Notes under the pieces: model-generated
Database searches by the model: none
Told to the model about the DNA's origin: nothing
Seen by the model: the letters and a program-made list of their open reading frames with translations, nothing else
In this document: one piece after another, positions 48,581 through 57,704 of the stretch
How the letters are laid out: the number at the start of each line of letters is the position of its first letter
How positions within the stretch are numbered: position 1 is the stretch's first letter
Position numbers and translations under genes: made by a program
From: an uncultured Tateyamaria sp.
Lineage (GTDB): Bacteria; Pseudomonadota; Alphaproteobacteria; Rhodobacterales; Rhodobacteraceae
DNA: 64,000 bases
Direction: 5' to 3'
NCBI RefSeq assembly: GCF_947503045.1
Contig: NZ_CANNCF010000002.1
Coordinates: 310,001 to 374,000, forward strand

Positions 48581-50743
48581 TCACGCCATCTGCGGCTTGG
48601 GGTCTCGGGCGTGCAGGCTGCTGATGATCCAGACCAGACCTAGGGAAAAAAGATCGAGGGTCACCTGAAGGGCGATGTAGATAATGCCGATATCCCACGA
48701 AGTCAGCAGCGTCTTGAGCGGCGGTTTTTGTACGAATTCGCCGGGCTCAGGATAGTTGGACGGCTGCGCAAGGCGCTGTTCCAGATTTTCCTTGGCCAGT
48801 TCCAATGCACCGACGCGTTCCTCGATCGGTGCGCGGTCAAAGCCCTCAAAGGCCTTTAAATCCCGCCGCGCCGTCTTGATGTCCTGCGCGATGCCAGCGC
48901 TGTCCGCCAAGAGCGCAAGGGAGTCCAAGAGCGCATCGATACCCTTGTCGATCGTGGCCAGTTGCGCCTCGACGCCGGCCAAGCCGGCAAGGCGACGATC
49001 TTCAATCTGCAGGATGACGACGCGTAAGGCATCGAGGTTCTCAATCTCCTTGCGCAAATCCAGTCGCATGTCGCCGGGCAAGACCCGATCAGGGGCCGCG
49101 CGCGCACCAAATTCGGACAGGCCCTTGTTCCAGGCCTGCATGCGCTCGTCGACCGCAACCTTGGCAAGGCTCAACTCGGTTTCGAAACCGGCAAGTGCCT
49201 CGGCCTGTTTGGTCGCCAGACCTGCATTCGCACTGCTTTCCCCTTCGACCAGCGGCGTGGACACAACAGCCAGCAATTCGCCCATGCTGCCGGTTGGTGA
49301 CAGCGCATAGATCTGCTGGGACTGCCGGTTGATCCGGTCCAGAATGGTGCGGGCCCCTTCGAAATCCAGACTGACCAGCGCCTCGCTATATTCAAGTTTC
49401 AGCACGTCCAGCCGGGCAATCATCCCGGTCCGCACATTGGAAAACCCGGCCAGAGAACCCTGCGCCTTGCCATAGGCATCGGCAATGTCGCGCAGGTTTT
49501 GAGCGACCTGGCCAAAACCGGCCTGACCACCTGTGTACTTGCCACAGCACACCTCGTCATTTTCCCGCTCGCGCCAGATCTTTTCGTTCGCAGACAGTTG
49601 CGACACCAGCGCGTCGAGATCGGCATAAACGGCAAGCCCGTTCTCAAACGTATCCGTCAGGGCGACAAATTCGCCGTTCAGGGCCTCGCTGATTTCGAGA
49701 TGCAACTCGGTGGTATAGTTCTGCACAAGGCTCGCCGCGTCGCTTTCCAACCCGGACAGATTGCGGGCATCCTCGGCGCGGTAGGTTTCGATCACCTCGT
49801 CCGTCTCGGCCACGCCAGTGCGCAAATCCGCCTGCGTGGCGGGCGCGCCGTAGTGAAAATAACAGGCGGTCGCGATAGACACCGAGGCGACGATGACCAC
49901 AACCAACACGCTGGCCACGCTTGGCTTTTGCCCGTTCATGACCAGATGCGTGGCAAAGTTCGCGCTGAGCCAGATCCCTAAACTGAGCGCGATGGCAAAG
50001 ATCGCAGCCCAGAATTCCGCGCCCGTCACCACCCAGTTCACGGCGTTTTGTTCGGCCCCGTCCGTGGCGCCCAGAATGTCAGCCCATGCCAGCGAAATGT
50101 CGAAATAGACCCTGTCGCCCAGACGCGGCTGCCAGAGCATGGCGAGCCCTTCGAACGACACGGCCGCCGAAATCAGCTGGCCAAGTGCGGTGGCCGTGGG
50201 GACGAGGCAGATTGCGCGCGCAATGCTCTTTGGATAGTGCTGTTCGATCGCTTCGAGGTTGGCATAGGTCACGCGATACCAGCCGCGCATCAGCCAATAG
50301 ATCAGCAGCGCCACGAGGGCGAAGCCGATCAGCATCCCGGTATATCGCGCAAAGAAGCTGAGCGTTTCGCCCTCAAACCCGCCCCATTGCGAATAGTGCG
50401 GGGCCACGCCAATCTCGGCCAGCGCAACCGCCCCGGCAAAGTAAAGCGCAAGGCACAGCGGCAGGATCCAGTTTGTCTCGCGGATCTTGTGCGAGAAGTA
50501 GTTGAGGGCCGCGACAAAGCCGTCGACGATGGCCTTGACAACCGTGGTGACCATCCCGGACCAGAACGCCGCCAGAATAAGAAAGATCAGGTTTGTCGCG
50601 GTCGCCGCCACGATGACAAGGCTGGTGACATCTGGGATGAAATCGGGGCGCAGCGCCGGGAGTGTCCAGATGGTGGCTGCAATTGCGGCCCCGCACAGGT
50701 TGACGACCAGCAGCGGCCACCCAAAAGCTTTGAAATGTTCCAT
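48581..50743 (-). CDS. Large membrane protein of unknown function
   Basis: A 720-residue protein that I cannot assign to a family. The first 300 residues hold about seven hydrophobic segments (two near 10-65, then near 95, 135, 175, 245 and 280). About residues 310-680 are a long, acidic, helical and coiled-coil region (EIENLDALRVVILQIEDRRLAGLAGVEAQLATIDKGIDALLDSL broken at several turns), with a cysteine pair in DEVCCGKYTGG. One last membrane segment (IGIIYIALQVTLDLFSLGLVWII) is near the C-terminus. The helical region is probably periplasmic. The start has GGGGGGAAA upstream. It stands as a single gene. Confidence 0.8.
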   Translation of the reverse strand: MEHFKAFGWPLLVVNLCGAAIAATIWTLPALRPDFIPDVTSLVIVAATATNLIFLILAAFWSGMVTTVVKAIVDGFVAALNYFSHKIRETNWILPLCLALYFAGAVALAEIGVAPHYSQWGGFEGETLSFFARYTGMLIGFALVALLIYWLMRGWYRVTYANLEAIEQHYPKSIARAICLVPTATALGQLISAAVSFEGLAMLWQPRLGDRVYFDISLAWADILGATDGAEQNAVNWVVTGAEFWAAIFAIALSLGIWLSANFATHLVMNGQKPSVASVLVVVIVASVSIATACYFHYGAPATQADLRTGVAETDEVIETYRAEDARNLSGLESDAASLVQNYTTELHLEISEALNGEFVALTDTFENGLAVYADLDALVSQLSANEKIWRERENDEVCCGKYTGGQAGFGQVAQNLRDIADAYGKAQGSLAGFSNVRTGMIARLDVLKLEYSEALVSLDFEGARTILDRINRQSQQIYALSPTGSMGELLAVVSTPLVEGESSANAGLATKQAEALAGFETELSLAKVAVDERMQAWNKGLSEFGARAAPDRVLPGDMRLDLRKEIENLDALRVVILQIEDRRLAGLAGVEAQLATIDKGIDALLDSLALLADSAGIAQDIKTARRDLKAFEGFDRAPIEERVGALELAKENLEQRLAQPSNYPEPGEFVQKPPLKTLLTSWDIGIIYIALQVTLDLFSLGLVWIISSLHARDPKPQMA

Positions 50744-50781
50744 TGATTTCCCCCCATCAAATTCCGACGTCCGAAACGCGC

Positions 50782-51342
50782 CTACCCGTCCGGGACAAAT
50801 GATAATTCGTGCAAAACAAGCGTGCCGCTGGTCTCAGAACCCTGACCAACGATGTTAATTTCAAATCCCGCCACGCTGCCCGGGCTCCAGACCCCGTCAT
50901 TGTGCCGCGCGCCCACGCCTTCGCTCAACCGAAGGTCAGACAGTGGCACCGTGTGGCTGACCATTCGGGGCTGCACGAGCGCGCCGTTGATATCCAGCCA
51001 GTGCATTTCATCCGGGCTGGTGATGCCTGCGCCGGGAACAAGGTCATTCAGGGTCACCCGCAGCAGCGCCGTCGAGGGCTGCTTGACCGACAGCGTTATG
51101 CGCACCGCTGAATAGGTCGTAAAATCACGCGCGCTATCAAATCTATGCGCCAGCGACGCCCACCCATCCGCGGCCACGGCAAAGCCGATCTCGGGCGTCT
51201 CATGCGCGGAATAGCTGACCGTCGCGGCCTGCGTGTAGGCGTTGAAACGCGCCTCGGTGATGCCGTTCAGCGCGGGATCGGCATGGCCCATCACAGGGTC
51301 AATCCCGAGCGCGAAGATCATGAGCAGTGGATGTGGTCGCAT
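50782..51342 (-). CDS. Exported protein with carbohydrate-binding-like fold, unknown function
   Basis: A 186-residue protein from the ATG at 51342 with GGGGAGGG just before it. The signal peptide is RPHPLLMIFALGIDPVMGHA. The mature part is beta-rich (TYSAVRITLSVKQPSTALLRVTLNDL, GVWSPGSVAGFEINIVGQG, SGTLVLHELSFVPDG) and resembles jelly-roll carbohydrate-binding modules of the CBM11/galactose-binding type by pattern only. It is divergent from the SorC-like regulator, which fits a sugar-related theme. Confidence 0.65.
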   Translation of the reverse strand: MRPHPLLMIFALGIDPVMGHADPALNGITEARFNAYTQAATVSYSAHETPEIGFAVAADGWASLAHRFDSARDFTTYSAVRITLSVKQPSTALLRVTLNDLVPGAGITSPDEMHWLDINGALVQPRMVSHTVPLSDLRLSEGVGARHNDGVWSPGSVAGFEINIVGQGSETSGTLVLHELSFVPDG

Positions 51343-51493
51343 ACCCTCCCCCAAAGGCTGTTGCTCTGACATCCTATGCCCGTCAGGCGCGAATTGTCAA
51401 TCCATGTTGGGATCATTCTTATTCACAGCTGAATATGATGTTTACAGGCATTCCGAATTGCCGTATTCTCAAACGAGAAAAACAGGGGGAAAA

Positions 51494-52693
51494 ATGCTCG
51501 ATAAACTGACGCAGCAGGACTTGGCGTTGATCGTCGCCAAGCTGAGCGCAAAATATGGCAGCCAGCTCAATCAAGTGGAACTTGCCAAACGTCTGGAGAC
51601 ATCTCAGCCCAGCATCAGCCGCGCGCTGACCACGGCAAAGACCCAGAACATCCTTGTGGAGACCTTTCGCTTTAACGGCGTGATGTCCGCGGCCGCCGAT
51701 GCGGTGGTGGCGCGGTTTGAACGGGATGTTCCCGCCCTTCTGACGCGCCTGCAGGCGTTGGAAATGGACCAGACGGATGTCGCCCTGCACGAAATTGAGG
51801 TCATCGACCCCGAGATTCTGGCCCCCGATGCGGGCCGGAAAATGCAGCTTGATCACTTTGCCACCGGCGTCGGGTCGATCCTGACCCAATGGCTGAGCGG
51901 CGCGGACCGTGTGGGCGTGACCTGGGGCGGCGGTGTCTATCATGGACTGGCCAAGGTCGACTATTCCGCACTTGCAGGGGCGCCGCCCGTCTTTGCGCCC
52001 AGTTGCGGCAACATCCGCACGGGGCGCGGGCAATTCACATCCACGGCCATCGCCGGAAACGCCAATGAATGGGCCGGCAACGACCACGCCGAACTGGGCG
52101 CAAACGCGCTGGGGGTAAACGCATTTGTTCCCATCGAATACAGTTTCGACCCGGCAGAGCGCACGAAATTCGCCGAGATCATGCTGGAAAGCTCGACCGC
52201 CTATCAGCGTCTGCTCGGGGGCTATCTTGACCGACCCGAAAGCCATGCCGCCGGACAATACGGCACTCTGATCACCGGCTGCGGCATGGACGGGCAGTGT
52301 TACGGCTCCAACAGCCACGACTTTCAAAAGATCATCACGCCGCGCGGCCCCGATATGGAACAGCAGCAGGCCGAAAGCCTTCGGAAAATCGAGACGTGGT
52401 TTGTCGGGGAATTTGCCGGGAACCTGCTCCTGGCTGACGTCGAACTGACGGATGCGGAGCGTGAAGAGGCCGCACAGATCCAGAGCCTGTGGACCGGATT
52501 GCGGGTGAACGACATCCGCGAAATCGCCAAGCGGGCGAACGGGCGCAACCGCAAGGGCGTCATTGCCATCGGGACTGGCGATGATCGCGCCCGGACGCTC
52601 TTGCAGGCCATCAGGCTTGGCCTTGTGTCGAAAATTGTGCTGGACCGCGCCCTGTTTGATGCGCTGGAACGGCTGGCCCACGCGGCGGACTGA
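51494..52693 (+). CDS. SorC/DeoR-type sugar-binding transcriptional regulator
   Basis: A 399-residue regulator from the ATG at 51494 (AGGGGGAAAA upstream). The N-terminal helix-turn-helix QLNQVELAKRLETSQPSISRALTTAK is followed by a SorC-like sugar-binding domain (VGVTWGGGVYHGLAKV, then GVIAIGTGDDRARTLLQAIRLGLVSKIVLD). It is longer than usual SorC members (about 320), with an insert around residues 190-330. The neighbouring exported proteins are possible targets. Confidence 0.8.
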   Translation: MLDKLTQQDLALIVAKLSAKYGSQLNQVELAKRLETSQPSISRALTTAKTQNILVETFRFNGVMSAAADAVVARFERDVPALLTRLQALEMDQTDVALHEIEVIDPEILAPDAGRKMQLDHFATGVGSILTQWLSGADRVGVTWGGGVYHGLAKVDYSALAGAPPVFAPSCGNIRTGRGQFTSTAIAGNANEWAGNDHAELGANALGVNAFVPIEYSFDPAERTKFAEIMLESSTAYQRLLGGYLDRPESHAAGQYGTLITGCGMDGQCYGSNSHDFQKIITPRGPDMEQQQAESLRKIETWFVGEFAGNLLLADVELTDAEREEAAQIQSLWTGLRVNDIREIAKRANGRNRKGVIAIGTGDDRARTLLQAIRLGLVSKIVLDRALFDALERLAHAAD

Positions 52694-52742
52694 CCCGGAC
52701 CGGCGCAAAATGTGGTAGGATGATCCGGGAGGGGAGGACCCG

Positions 52743-54332
52743 ATGTTCAGATTGCGAGCGCTTGGGATGGCTGGACTGGCCTGCGCGGCTGTGGCGCTCT
52801 GGGCCTTGGGCGATGCGGCGCGGGCCCAGCCCCAAGACAGCGTCCCACAACCCGCCTATTGGCACCTGCCCAACGCCCCGCTCAGTCTGGTCAAACTGCC
52901 CAACGGGGATCGTCTGATCTATGATCGCGAGCGCCGCAAGGCGGTGGAAATGCGGCTCGCCGCGCCGGGCTCGGCCATCACGCTTTTGAACCCGAAACAG
53001 CTGGGCGATGCCTATGCGGCCGACTTTGCCGTCTATGACGAAACCGGGCGGCTGTTCCGGCTGGGCCCCGACGCGGAGGCCGCAAGGCGACGCCCGGTTA
53101 CCCGCCCGGCCGCCACCTCCCGCATCGTGCTGATACCGACGGAACAGGGCGGGATGTCCGCGCTGCATTTCGCAGGCGACGGTACGCTGAAATCCATCAC
53201 CACCGACAGCGCCTATTTCGACGCCACAGGTTCGCTGATGCGCCCGACCATCTGGACCCATGGCGGCGCAGCCTTCCGGGTTGACCTGCGCGGCAATGGT
53301 GCTTTGTGGCAGCACAAATACGGGCCGCACAGACTTATCTCCATGTCCAATTCGGACCGTTTCGTGCGCAAGGCCTGGCGCCTGATCGACAGCAATCTGC
53401 GGGCTGCACGCACAGCAGGCCCGGCATCCAGACAGGACAGCTATTGGACATCGGGCCAATTCCGCACCAACGACCCCTATTACAGCGACTTCATCGAAAC
53501 CCTGCCGGGGCCGCGCAGTCTGGAGGATCTGGCAACCTTCAAGGACGCCGAGGCGTTCATGGGACAATGGGTGCTGGTCAACACCTTGCTTGCCACGGAA
53601 TTGGGCAGTTACCCGATCAAATATCTACTGCGCAACAAGCCGTTTGTCGGGGCCGCGTTCGACGCCTCTGTCGATTGGGTGCAGGCCCCGATCTGGCGCG
53701 CCATGGATCACAGCATCATCACCGACTTGCGCCCGCCGCTCGAGGCGATCTCGGACACCCAAGAAACCGTCAGTTTCTTCCCCGGCGTGACCAAGGATGT
53801 GGTGGGCATCCTGCACGACAACTACAAACGATCCCTGACGCCGGTGATGCTGCGGACGCCGATCCGCCGGATTCGCATCATCGTTCCGCCCCGGATCACG
53901 GCGCAGGGGATCGAATTTGCGCAAGTCGGCCTGACGATCCCGGGGCGCAGAATCCCTGCGCTGCTCATCGGGCCCAAACGGCTGGACCTTGCCGGGGTTG
54001 GCACGGATGTCGTCAAAAAGGCCGTTGAGCATTACGCGGTCAATCGGTTCAGCACCTATCTGTCCGAACCGTCCAAAACCGTCGCCTTTGGCGAGGCGCC
54101 AGATTACAAATTCTACTACCCGCCCAAACCCGTCACGAACACGCTGCGCCGGGCGCAGGGGCTGATGAACCGGAACCAGCCCTGCACAGGGCAGGCCTGC
54201 GGCGGTGCGGAAGTCGGCGGCGTCGAAGTGCGCCATGATCACACCCCGCGCAATGCGAGCCTGAGTAGCCTGCGCCAGCGCGCCCTTGCCTGCGCCGCTG
54301 CGGGTCAGACAGATTGCGGGGAGTCGCAATGA
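52743..54332 (+). CDS. Exported protein of unknown function, 529 residues
   Basis: The ATG at 52743 is preceded by GGGAGGGGAGGA. A signal peptide (FRLRALGMAGLACAAVALWALGDAARAQ) is followed by beta-rich sequence with NAPLSLVKLPNGDRLIYDRERRKAVEM. The segment around residues 270-300 is moderately hydrophobic (FMGQWVLVNTLLATELGSYPIKYLL). Two cysteines near the C-terminus (PCTGQACGG) and two in the last residues may form disulfides. I do not recognise a family. The next gene starts inside its last codon (ATGA), so the two form one unit. Confidence 0.75.
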   Translation: MFRLRALGMAGLACAAVALWALGDAARAQPQDSVPQPAYWHLPNAPLSLVKLPNGDRLIYDRERRKAVEMRLAAPGSAITLLNPKQLGDAYAADFAVYDETGRLFRLGPDAEAARRRPVTRPAATSRIVLIPTEQGGMSALHFAGDGTLKSITTDSAYFDATGSLMRPTIWTHGGAAFRVDLRGNGALWQHKYGPHRLISMSNSDRFVRKAWRLIDSNLRAARTAGPASRQDSYWTSGQFRTNDPYYSDFIETLPGPRSLEDLATFKDAEAFMGQWVLVNTLLATELGSYPIKYLLRNKPFVGAAFDASVDWVQAPIWRAMDHSIITDLRPPLEAISDTQETVSFFPGVTKDVVGILHDNYKRSLTPVMLRTPIRRIRIIVPPRITAQGIEFAQVGLTIPGRRIPALLIGPKRLDLAGVGTDVVKKAVEHYAVNRFSTYLSEPSKTVAFGEAPDYKFYYPPKPVTNTLRRAQGLMNRNQPCTGQACGGAEVGGVEVRHDHTPRNASLSSLRQRALACAAAGQTDCGESQ

Positions 54333-55639
54333 TGCCATTCATGCGCCTCATATGGTCCGCCTTGCTGGTTCTCGCGATCCCGGCCTCTGCCGGATATGCC
54401 CAAACCACGGCGACCGACTGCGCCCCGGACCGGGTTGTGCTGCCGCACGAGGTCGACTTTGTGGTGTCGCTGGCGGCGGTACAGAGCAATCTGGAACGCT
54501 GCCAGGGCCTTGCGGATTGCGGCGAGGACGCGCGGCGCTTGTTCGGACTCAAGCGGGTGGACGGCTTTGTCCTCGACCCGGCGGGCGACATCCTGTTCGT
54601 GGGGCGCAAAGGGGCCGGTCTGGGCCCGCTCGATTTTGATGATTTCGTCGTGATGCTGCGCCACGCGATGCACGAATACGCACCCGTCACGCATCATATC
54701 GACGCGCAAGGGCGGCGCGTTGCAACCCGGACACTGACAGCTCCGGGCGTGACGATTGACCCAAGACCGGAAAGCATCGCGGCCCTGAACCGCTTGGTCG
54801 AAAACACGACGCTGGCGCAATATGCACAGGACTGGCCGCTGATCTGCCAGACACCGATGGATGCCAAGACCCTCGGCATTCCGCACGGCACCGGCCCGTC
54901 GGCCAAGATGATGTTTGCCGATGCCATGTTGAAAACGATCTCGAACGGCTTGTCGCCGGTGCCCGACCTGCCGTCAGTGCATGACCGCAACCTGACCCGG
55001 TTCCTGCAGGACGGCACCCCGTCTTCGGGGTCGATGACCCGCTACTGGTTTTCAGCCGGGCTGCACGACATTCTCGAAGACAATGGCGATTATCTGTTCC
55101 GCCGCGCCAACGTGGCCCTGCTGGACGAGGCAGAGCATCTGACAAGTGCGGGCGAATTTGCCGCCACCGGCCAGACCAACCCCGTCGCACGTGCGTTTTC
55201 CTGCGATATGACGCGCCAGTTTCCCGATCTGATGGATCAGCCCGACCTTGGCTATCTGAAGGACCTTGATGACGTCTTTCGCTGGGGTCTTGTCGCGCAA
55301 TTGCTGGTCAGTTCGGACGCGTTTGCGCGCACCGGCTTTGACACCACATGGCTGCTGAAACAGGCGCCTGTGCGGCTTTATGATGTGCCGCATGAATTCA
55401 CCGGCGTGTCGCGCATCTATCGCTGGCCGCAGGACGCGCCCGCTGACCTTGCCCGCAAGGGACGCGAAGGGTTGCATGTGGTGTTTGCCAGTTGCGGCGG
55501 TGTCTCTGTCGATCTGCGGGAGACTGTCAAAACGGTGCGCCGCGATGCCAACGGGCGGGTCGCGCACCTGAGCCGCACGGTGTTGCTGCAAAGGCCTGCG
55601 CCAACCGCGCGCAGTTGGCGGGTGAAGGTCGGGCCATAG
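54329..55639 (+). CDS. Exported protein of unknown function, 436 residues
   Basis: From the ATG at 54329, overlapping the previous stop, with GGGGAG upstream. The signal peptide is MPFMRLIWSALLVLAIPASAGYAQ. The N-terminal third has GLKRVDGFVLDPAGDILFVGRKGAGLGPLDFDDFVVMLRHAMHEYAPV, a pattern also seen in exported DUF1598-type proteins, but I cannot confirm membership. Six cysteines suggest disulfides. The tight coupling suggests that both products act together in the periplasm or outside the cell. Confidence 0.72.
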   Translation: MMPFMRLIWSALLVLAIPASAGYAQTTATDCAPDRVVLPHEVDFVVSLAAVQSNLERCQGLADCGEDARRLFGLKRVDGFVLDPAGDILFVGRKGAGLGPLDFDDFVVMLRHAMHEYAPVTHHIDAQGRRVATRTLTAPGVTIDPRPESIAALNRLVENTTLAQYAQDWPLICQTPMDAKTLGIPHGTGPSAKMMFADAMLKTISNGLSPVPDLPSVHDRNLTRFLQDGTPSSGSMTRYWFSAGLHDILEDNGDYLFRRANVALLDEAEHLTSAGEFAATGQTNPVARAFSCDMTRQFPDLMDQPDLGYLKDLDDVFRWGLVAQLLVSSDAFARTGFDTTWLLKQAPVRLYDVPHEFTGVSRIYRWPQDAPADLARKGREGLHVVFASCGGVSVDLRETVKTVRRDANGRVAHLSRTVLLQRPAPTARSWRVKVGP

Positions 55640-55669
55640 CCTGACCAGTCCGTAAGGCGCAAACCGCCG

Positions 55670-56239
55670 TCAGACCAAGGCCGTCAGCGACTTGATGTGA
55701 TCCTCTACCGTCTGCTTTGAGGCGCGCGATCTGATGAGCAGCCCAAGCGTATACAGCCCGGTTGCCAACAGGCTTGCATTGGTCCGCACTTCATCCGCAT
55801 CTTGCGCCCGGCTCTGGCGGCGCAAAAAGCCCTGAAACGCATCCATCAGCATCTTGCGGTTTGCATCGACAAGTTTCGCGATATCCGGGTCCGCGCCCGA
55901 ATGCTCGACCATCGAATTGCACACAAAGCAGCCAAGCTTTTCGCCCGACGGGGACAGTATTCTGGACGCTTTGCCCAGGAATTTTGCCAGCCCCTCCGGC
56001 GTCGCCTCTGCCCGGCCGATCCGTTTGACAAGGTCGTCGGTCACACTGGCGCTGTAGCGTTTGAACGCCTCGATGAAGAGCCCGCGTTTCGAGCCGAACA
56101 CCGAATAAAGGCCATAGCTGTTCACCCCCGTCCCTTCGATCAGGTCCTTCATCGACGCATCGAAATACCCCTTGCGCCAAAACACCAGAAGCGCGTCGTC
56201 GATGACCGCGTCGGGGTCGAATTCCTTGTGTCTGCCCAT
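55670..56239 (-). CDS. TetR/AcrR family regulator
   Basis: A 189-residue repressor from the ATG at 56239 (MGRHKEFDPDAVIDDALLVFWRKGYFDASMKDLIEGTGVNSYGLYSVFGSKRGLF shows the full helix-turn-helix). The C-terminal domain contains KLGCFVCNSMVEHS, characteristic of the AcrR/NemR-like group with reactive cysteines, so an electrophile-sensing role is possible. It is downstream of, and probably co-transcribed with, the SDR and hypothetical genes, whose promoter holds a palindrome. Confidence 0.9.
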   Translation of the reverse strand: MGRHKEFDPDAVIDDALLVFWRKGYFDASMKDLIEGTGVNSYGLYSVFGSKRGLFIEAFKRYSASVTDDLVKRIGRAEATPEGLAKFLGKASRILSPSGEKLGCFVCNSMVEHSGADPDIAKLVDANRKMLMDAFQGFLRRQSRAQDADEVRTNASLLATGLYTLGLLIRSRASKQTVEDHIKSLTALV

Positions 56240-56302
56240 CGCCTTTTCACAGTCTCCGATTGGACGTTGCCAGCCGACCGGCCCCGGCACGTGCCGCGCA
56301 GG

Positions 56303-57046
56303 CTACCATTTCTCGGCGAACGGGCGAATGGTATATTCAAAGGCCCAGGTGGTCTTGTGCTGGTGGGTCAGGTGATAGATTTCGGCGGCAATCCCGTCGG
56401 GATGGGCAAAGTAATCCTCGCGCGCATGCGGCCAGTCGTCCGGGGGTGTCAGCCATGCCGGGCGATCTTCATCACTTGTCCCCAGCCATGTGGCGTCGAT
56501 GGCCGCATCAATGCTGAGATAACAGACGTGGATGCCCTCGGGCCCCAGATCACGGGCGAGCGCCTCGCACAGGCTGCGCTGCGCCGCCTTGGTCGGGGCA
56601 AACAGGGCATAGTTCGGCACCCCGCGATGAGAGGCGGTGTTGCCGGTCGCAAGGATCGCGCCACCGCCATTGGCCAACATCGTGTCGGCAAAGAAACGGG
56701 CAAAGATCAGCAAGGCCGTCGTGTTGACCCTGAAATTGGCCTCGATCTGCATCGGGTCAAGACCGCGGAACCGGCCAAAGGCGTGCGACACCGCGTTGTG
56801 CACCAGAACGGCCGGGCACCCCATCTCGGCCTCGATCCGCTCCAGACACCGCTTGAAACGGCCCAGATCAGAGATGTCGCAGACATAGGTCTGCGCGCCG
56901 GGATGCACCTTTTCCAGCGCCTGCAACCGCTTGGCGTTGCGGGCGATCATGGCCACGCGGTAGCCCTCGGCGATAAACTTGCGCACTGTGGCGCTGCCCG
57001 TCGCGTCGCCCACGCCCGTGATGATGCAAAGCGGTGATGTCGTCAT
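56303..57046 (-). CDS. SDR family protein with atypical active site
   Basis: A 247-residue short-chain dehydrogenase/reductase. The nucleotide-binding loop is TGVGDATG at residues 10-17 and DISDLGRF follows. The usual catalytic Y-x-x-x-K is replaced by F-A-P-T-K in NYALFAPTKAAQ near residue 160, and the usual Ser position reads NTAS. The Tyr could be supplied from the neighbouring NY, or the protein may not be an oxidoreductase. It is coupled to the upstream hypothetical gene by ATGA. Confidence 0.85.
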   Translation of the reverse strand: MTTSPLCIITGVGDATGSATVRKFIAEGYRVAMIARNAKRLQALEKVHPGAQTYVCDISDLGRFKRCLERIEAEMGCPAVLVHNAVSHAFGRFRGLDPMQIEANFRVNTTALLIFARFFADTMLANGGGAILATGNTASHRGVPNYALFAPTKAAQRSLCEALARDLGPEGIHVCYLSIDAAIDATWLGTSDEDRPAWLTPPDDWPHAREDYFAHPDGIAAEIYHLTHQHKTTWAFEYTIRPFAEKW

Positions 57047-57468
57047 GAGGCGCGCCGCCTGTCGCGGGATGCCGCATAGGGGGCGCCGTATTTCTCGTTT
57101 TCCTCGCCGGTGGTGATCACCGCCATGATCTCGGGGTCGTATTCATAGGTCCGAATCCACTGCCGCGTGCCCTGATCCATCGGCATATGCGAATGGGGCG
57201 AGCGGGCCTTGCGGGTGTATTCCACCTCGACCATGCGGCACGCCTGCCCGCCAAAGGCATAGGCAAAATCTGTGGTGTCGGGTGCCACGAAACGGACCTG
57301 ATACAGCTTCCAGTACTGGCCATCGTGCTTGTAGATGCCAAAGGTCATCTCGTGCGTGTCATATTGCCAGTGCCATGTGGCGTCCTGATAGACCTTTTCC
57401 CAATCCGCGTAGTGACTGCCATCGCGAAACGTCTGACCCTCGATCATCCAGCCCAGTGTGTCGGCCAT
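57043..57468 (-). CDS. Conserved hypothetical protein, 141 residues
   Basis: From the ATG at 57468 with AAGGAG upstream. It begins MADTLGWMIEGQTFRDGSHY and contains WHWQYDTHEMTFGIYKHDGQYWKLYQVRFV, an aromatic-rich beta pattern. There is no signal peptide and no family that I recognise. It is the first gene of a unit with an SDR protein and, 63 bases later, a TetR regulator. The operator overlaps its ribosome-binding region. Confidence 0.75.
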   Translation of the reverse strand: MADTLGWMIEGQTFRDGSHYADWEKVYQDATWHWQYDTHEMTFGIYKHDGQYWKLYQVRFVAPDTTDFAYAFGGQACRMVEVEYTRKARSPHSHMPMDQGTRQWIRTYEYDPEIMAVITTGEENEKYGAPYAASRDRRRAS

Positions 57469-57479
57469 TTCGATCTCCT

Positions 57480-57503
57480 TTTCCAAAACGATCATTTTGG
57501 AAA
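57480..57503. promoter_or_regulatory. TetR-type operator
   Basis: TTTCCAAAA - CGATCA - TTTTGGAAA is a perfect 9-base inverted repeat with a 6-base centre, 12 bases before the start of the hypothetical-SDR unit and next to its AAGGAG. Length and symmetry fit a TetR dimer site, most simply that of the regulator encoded downstream in the same unit. Confidence 0.78.
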
Positions 57504-57704
57504 TAGGATGACGCAGCTTGTACCGCAAGGGACAAGCGATCAATTCATCCGAGCGGTGGTCAGTTGGCAGCGGCAAAGACACGATGCCTGCCACGGGACT
57601 GTGTTGCTTTGTTGCAATGGCTCACGCGAAGTTGCGTATTTTCATATTTATTCGGAACTGACAGGTTCCTATTTTGACTGACGAACACCAGACTGGAGCG
57701 GAAA

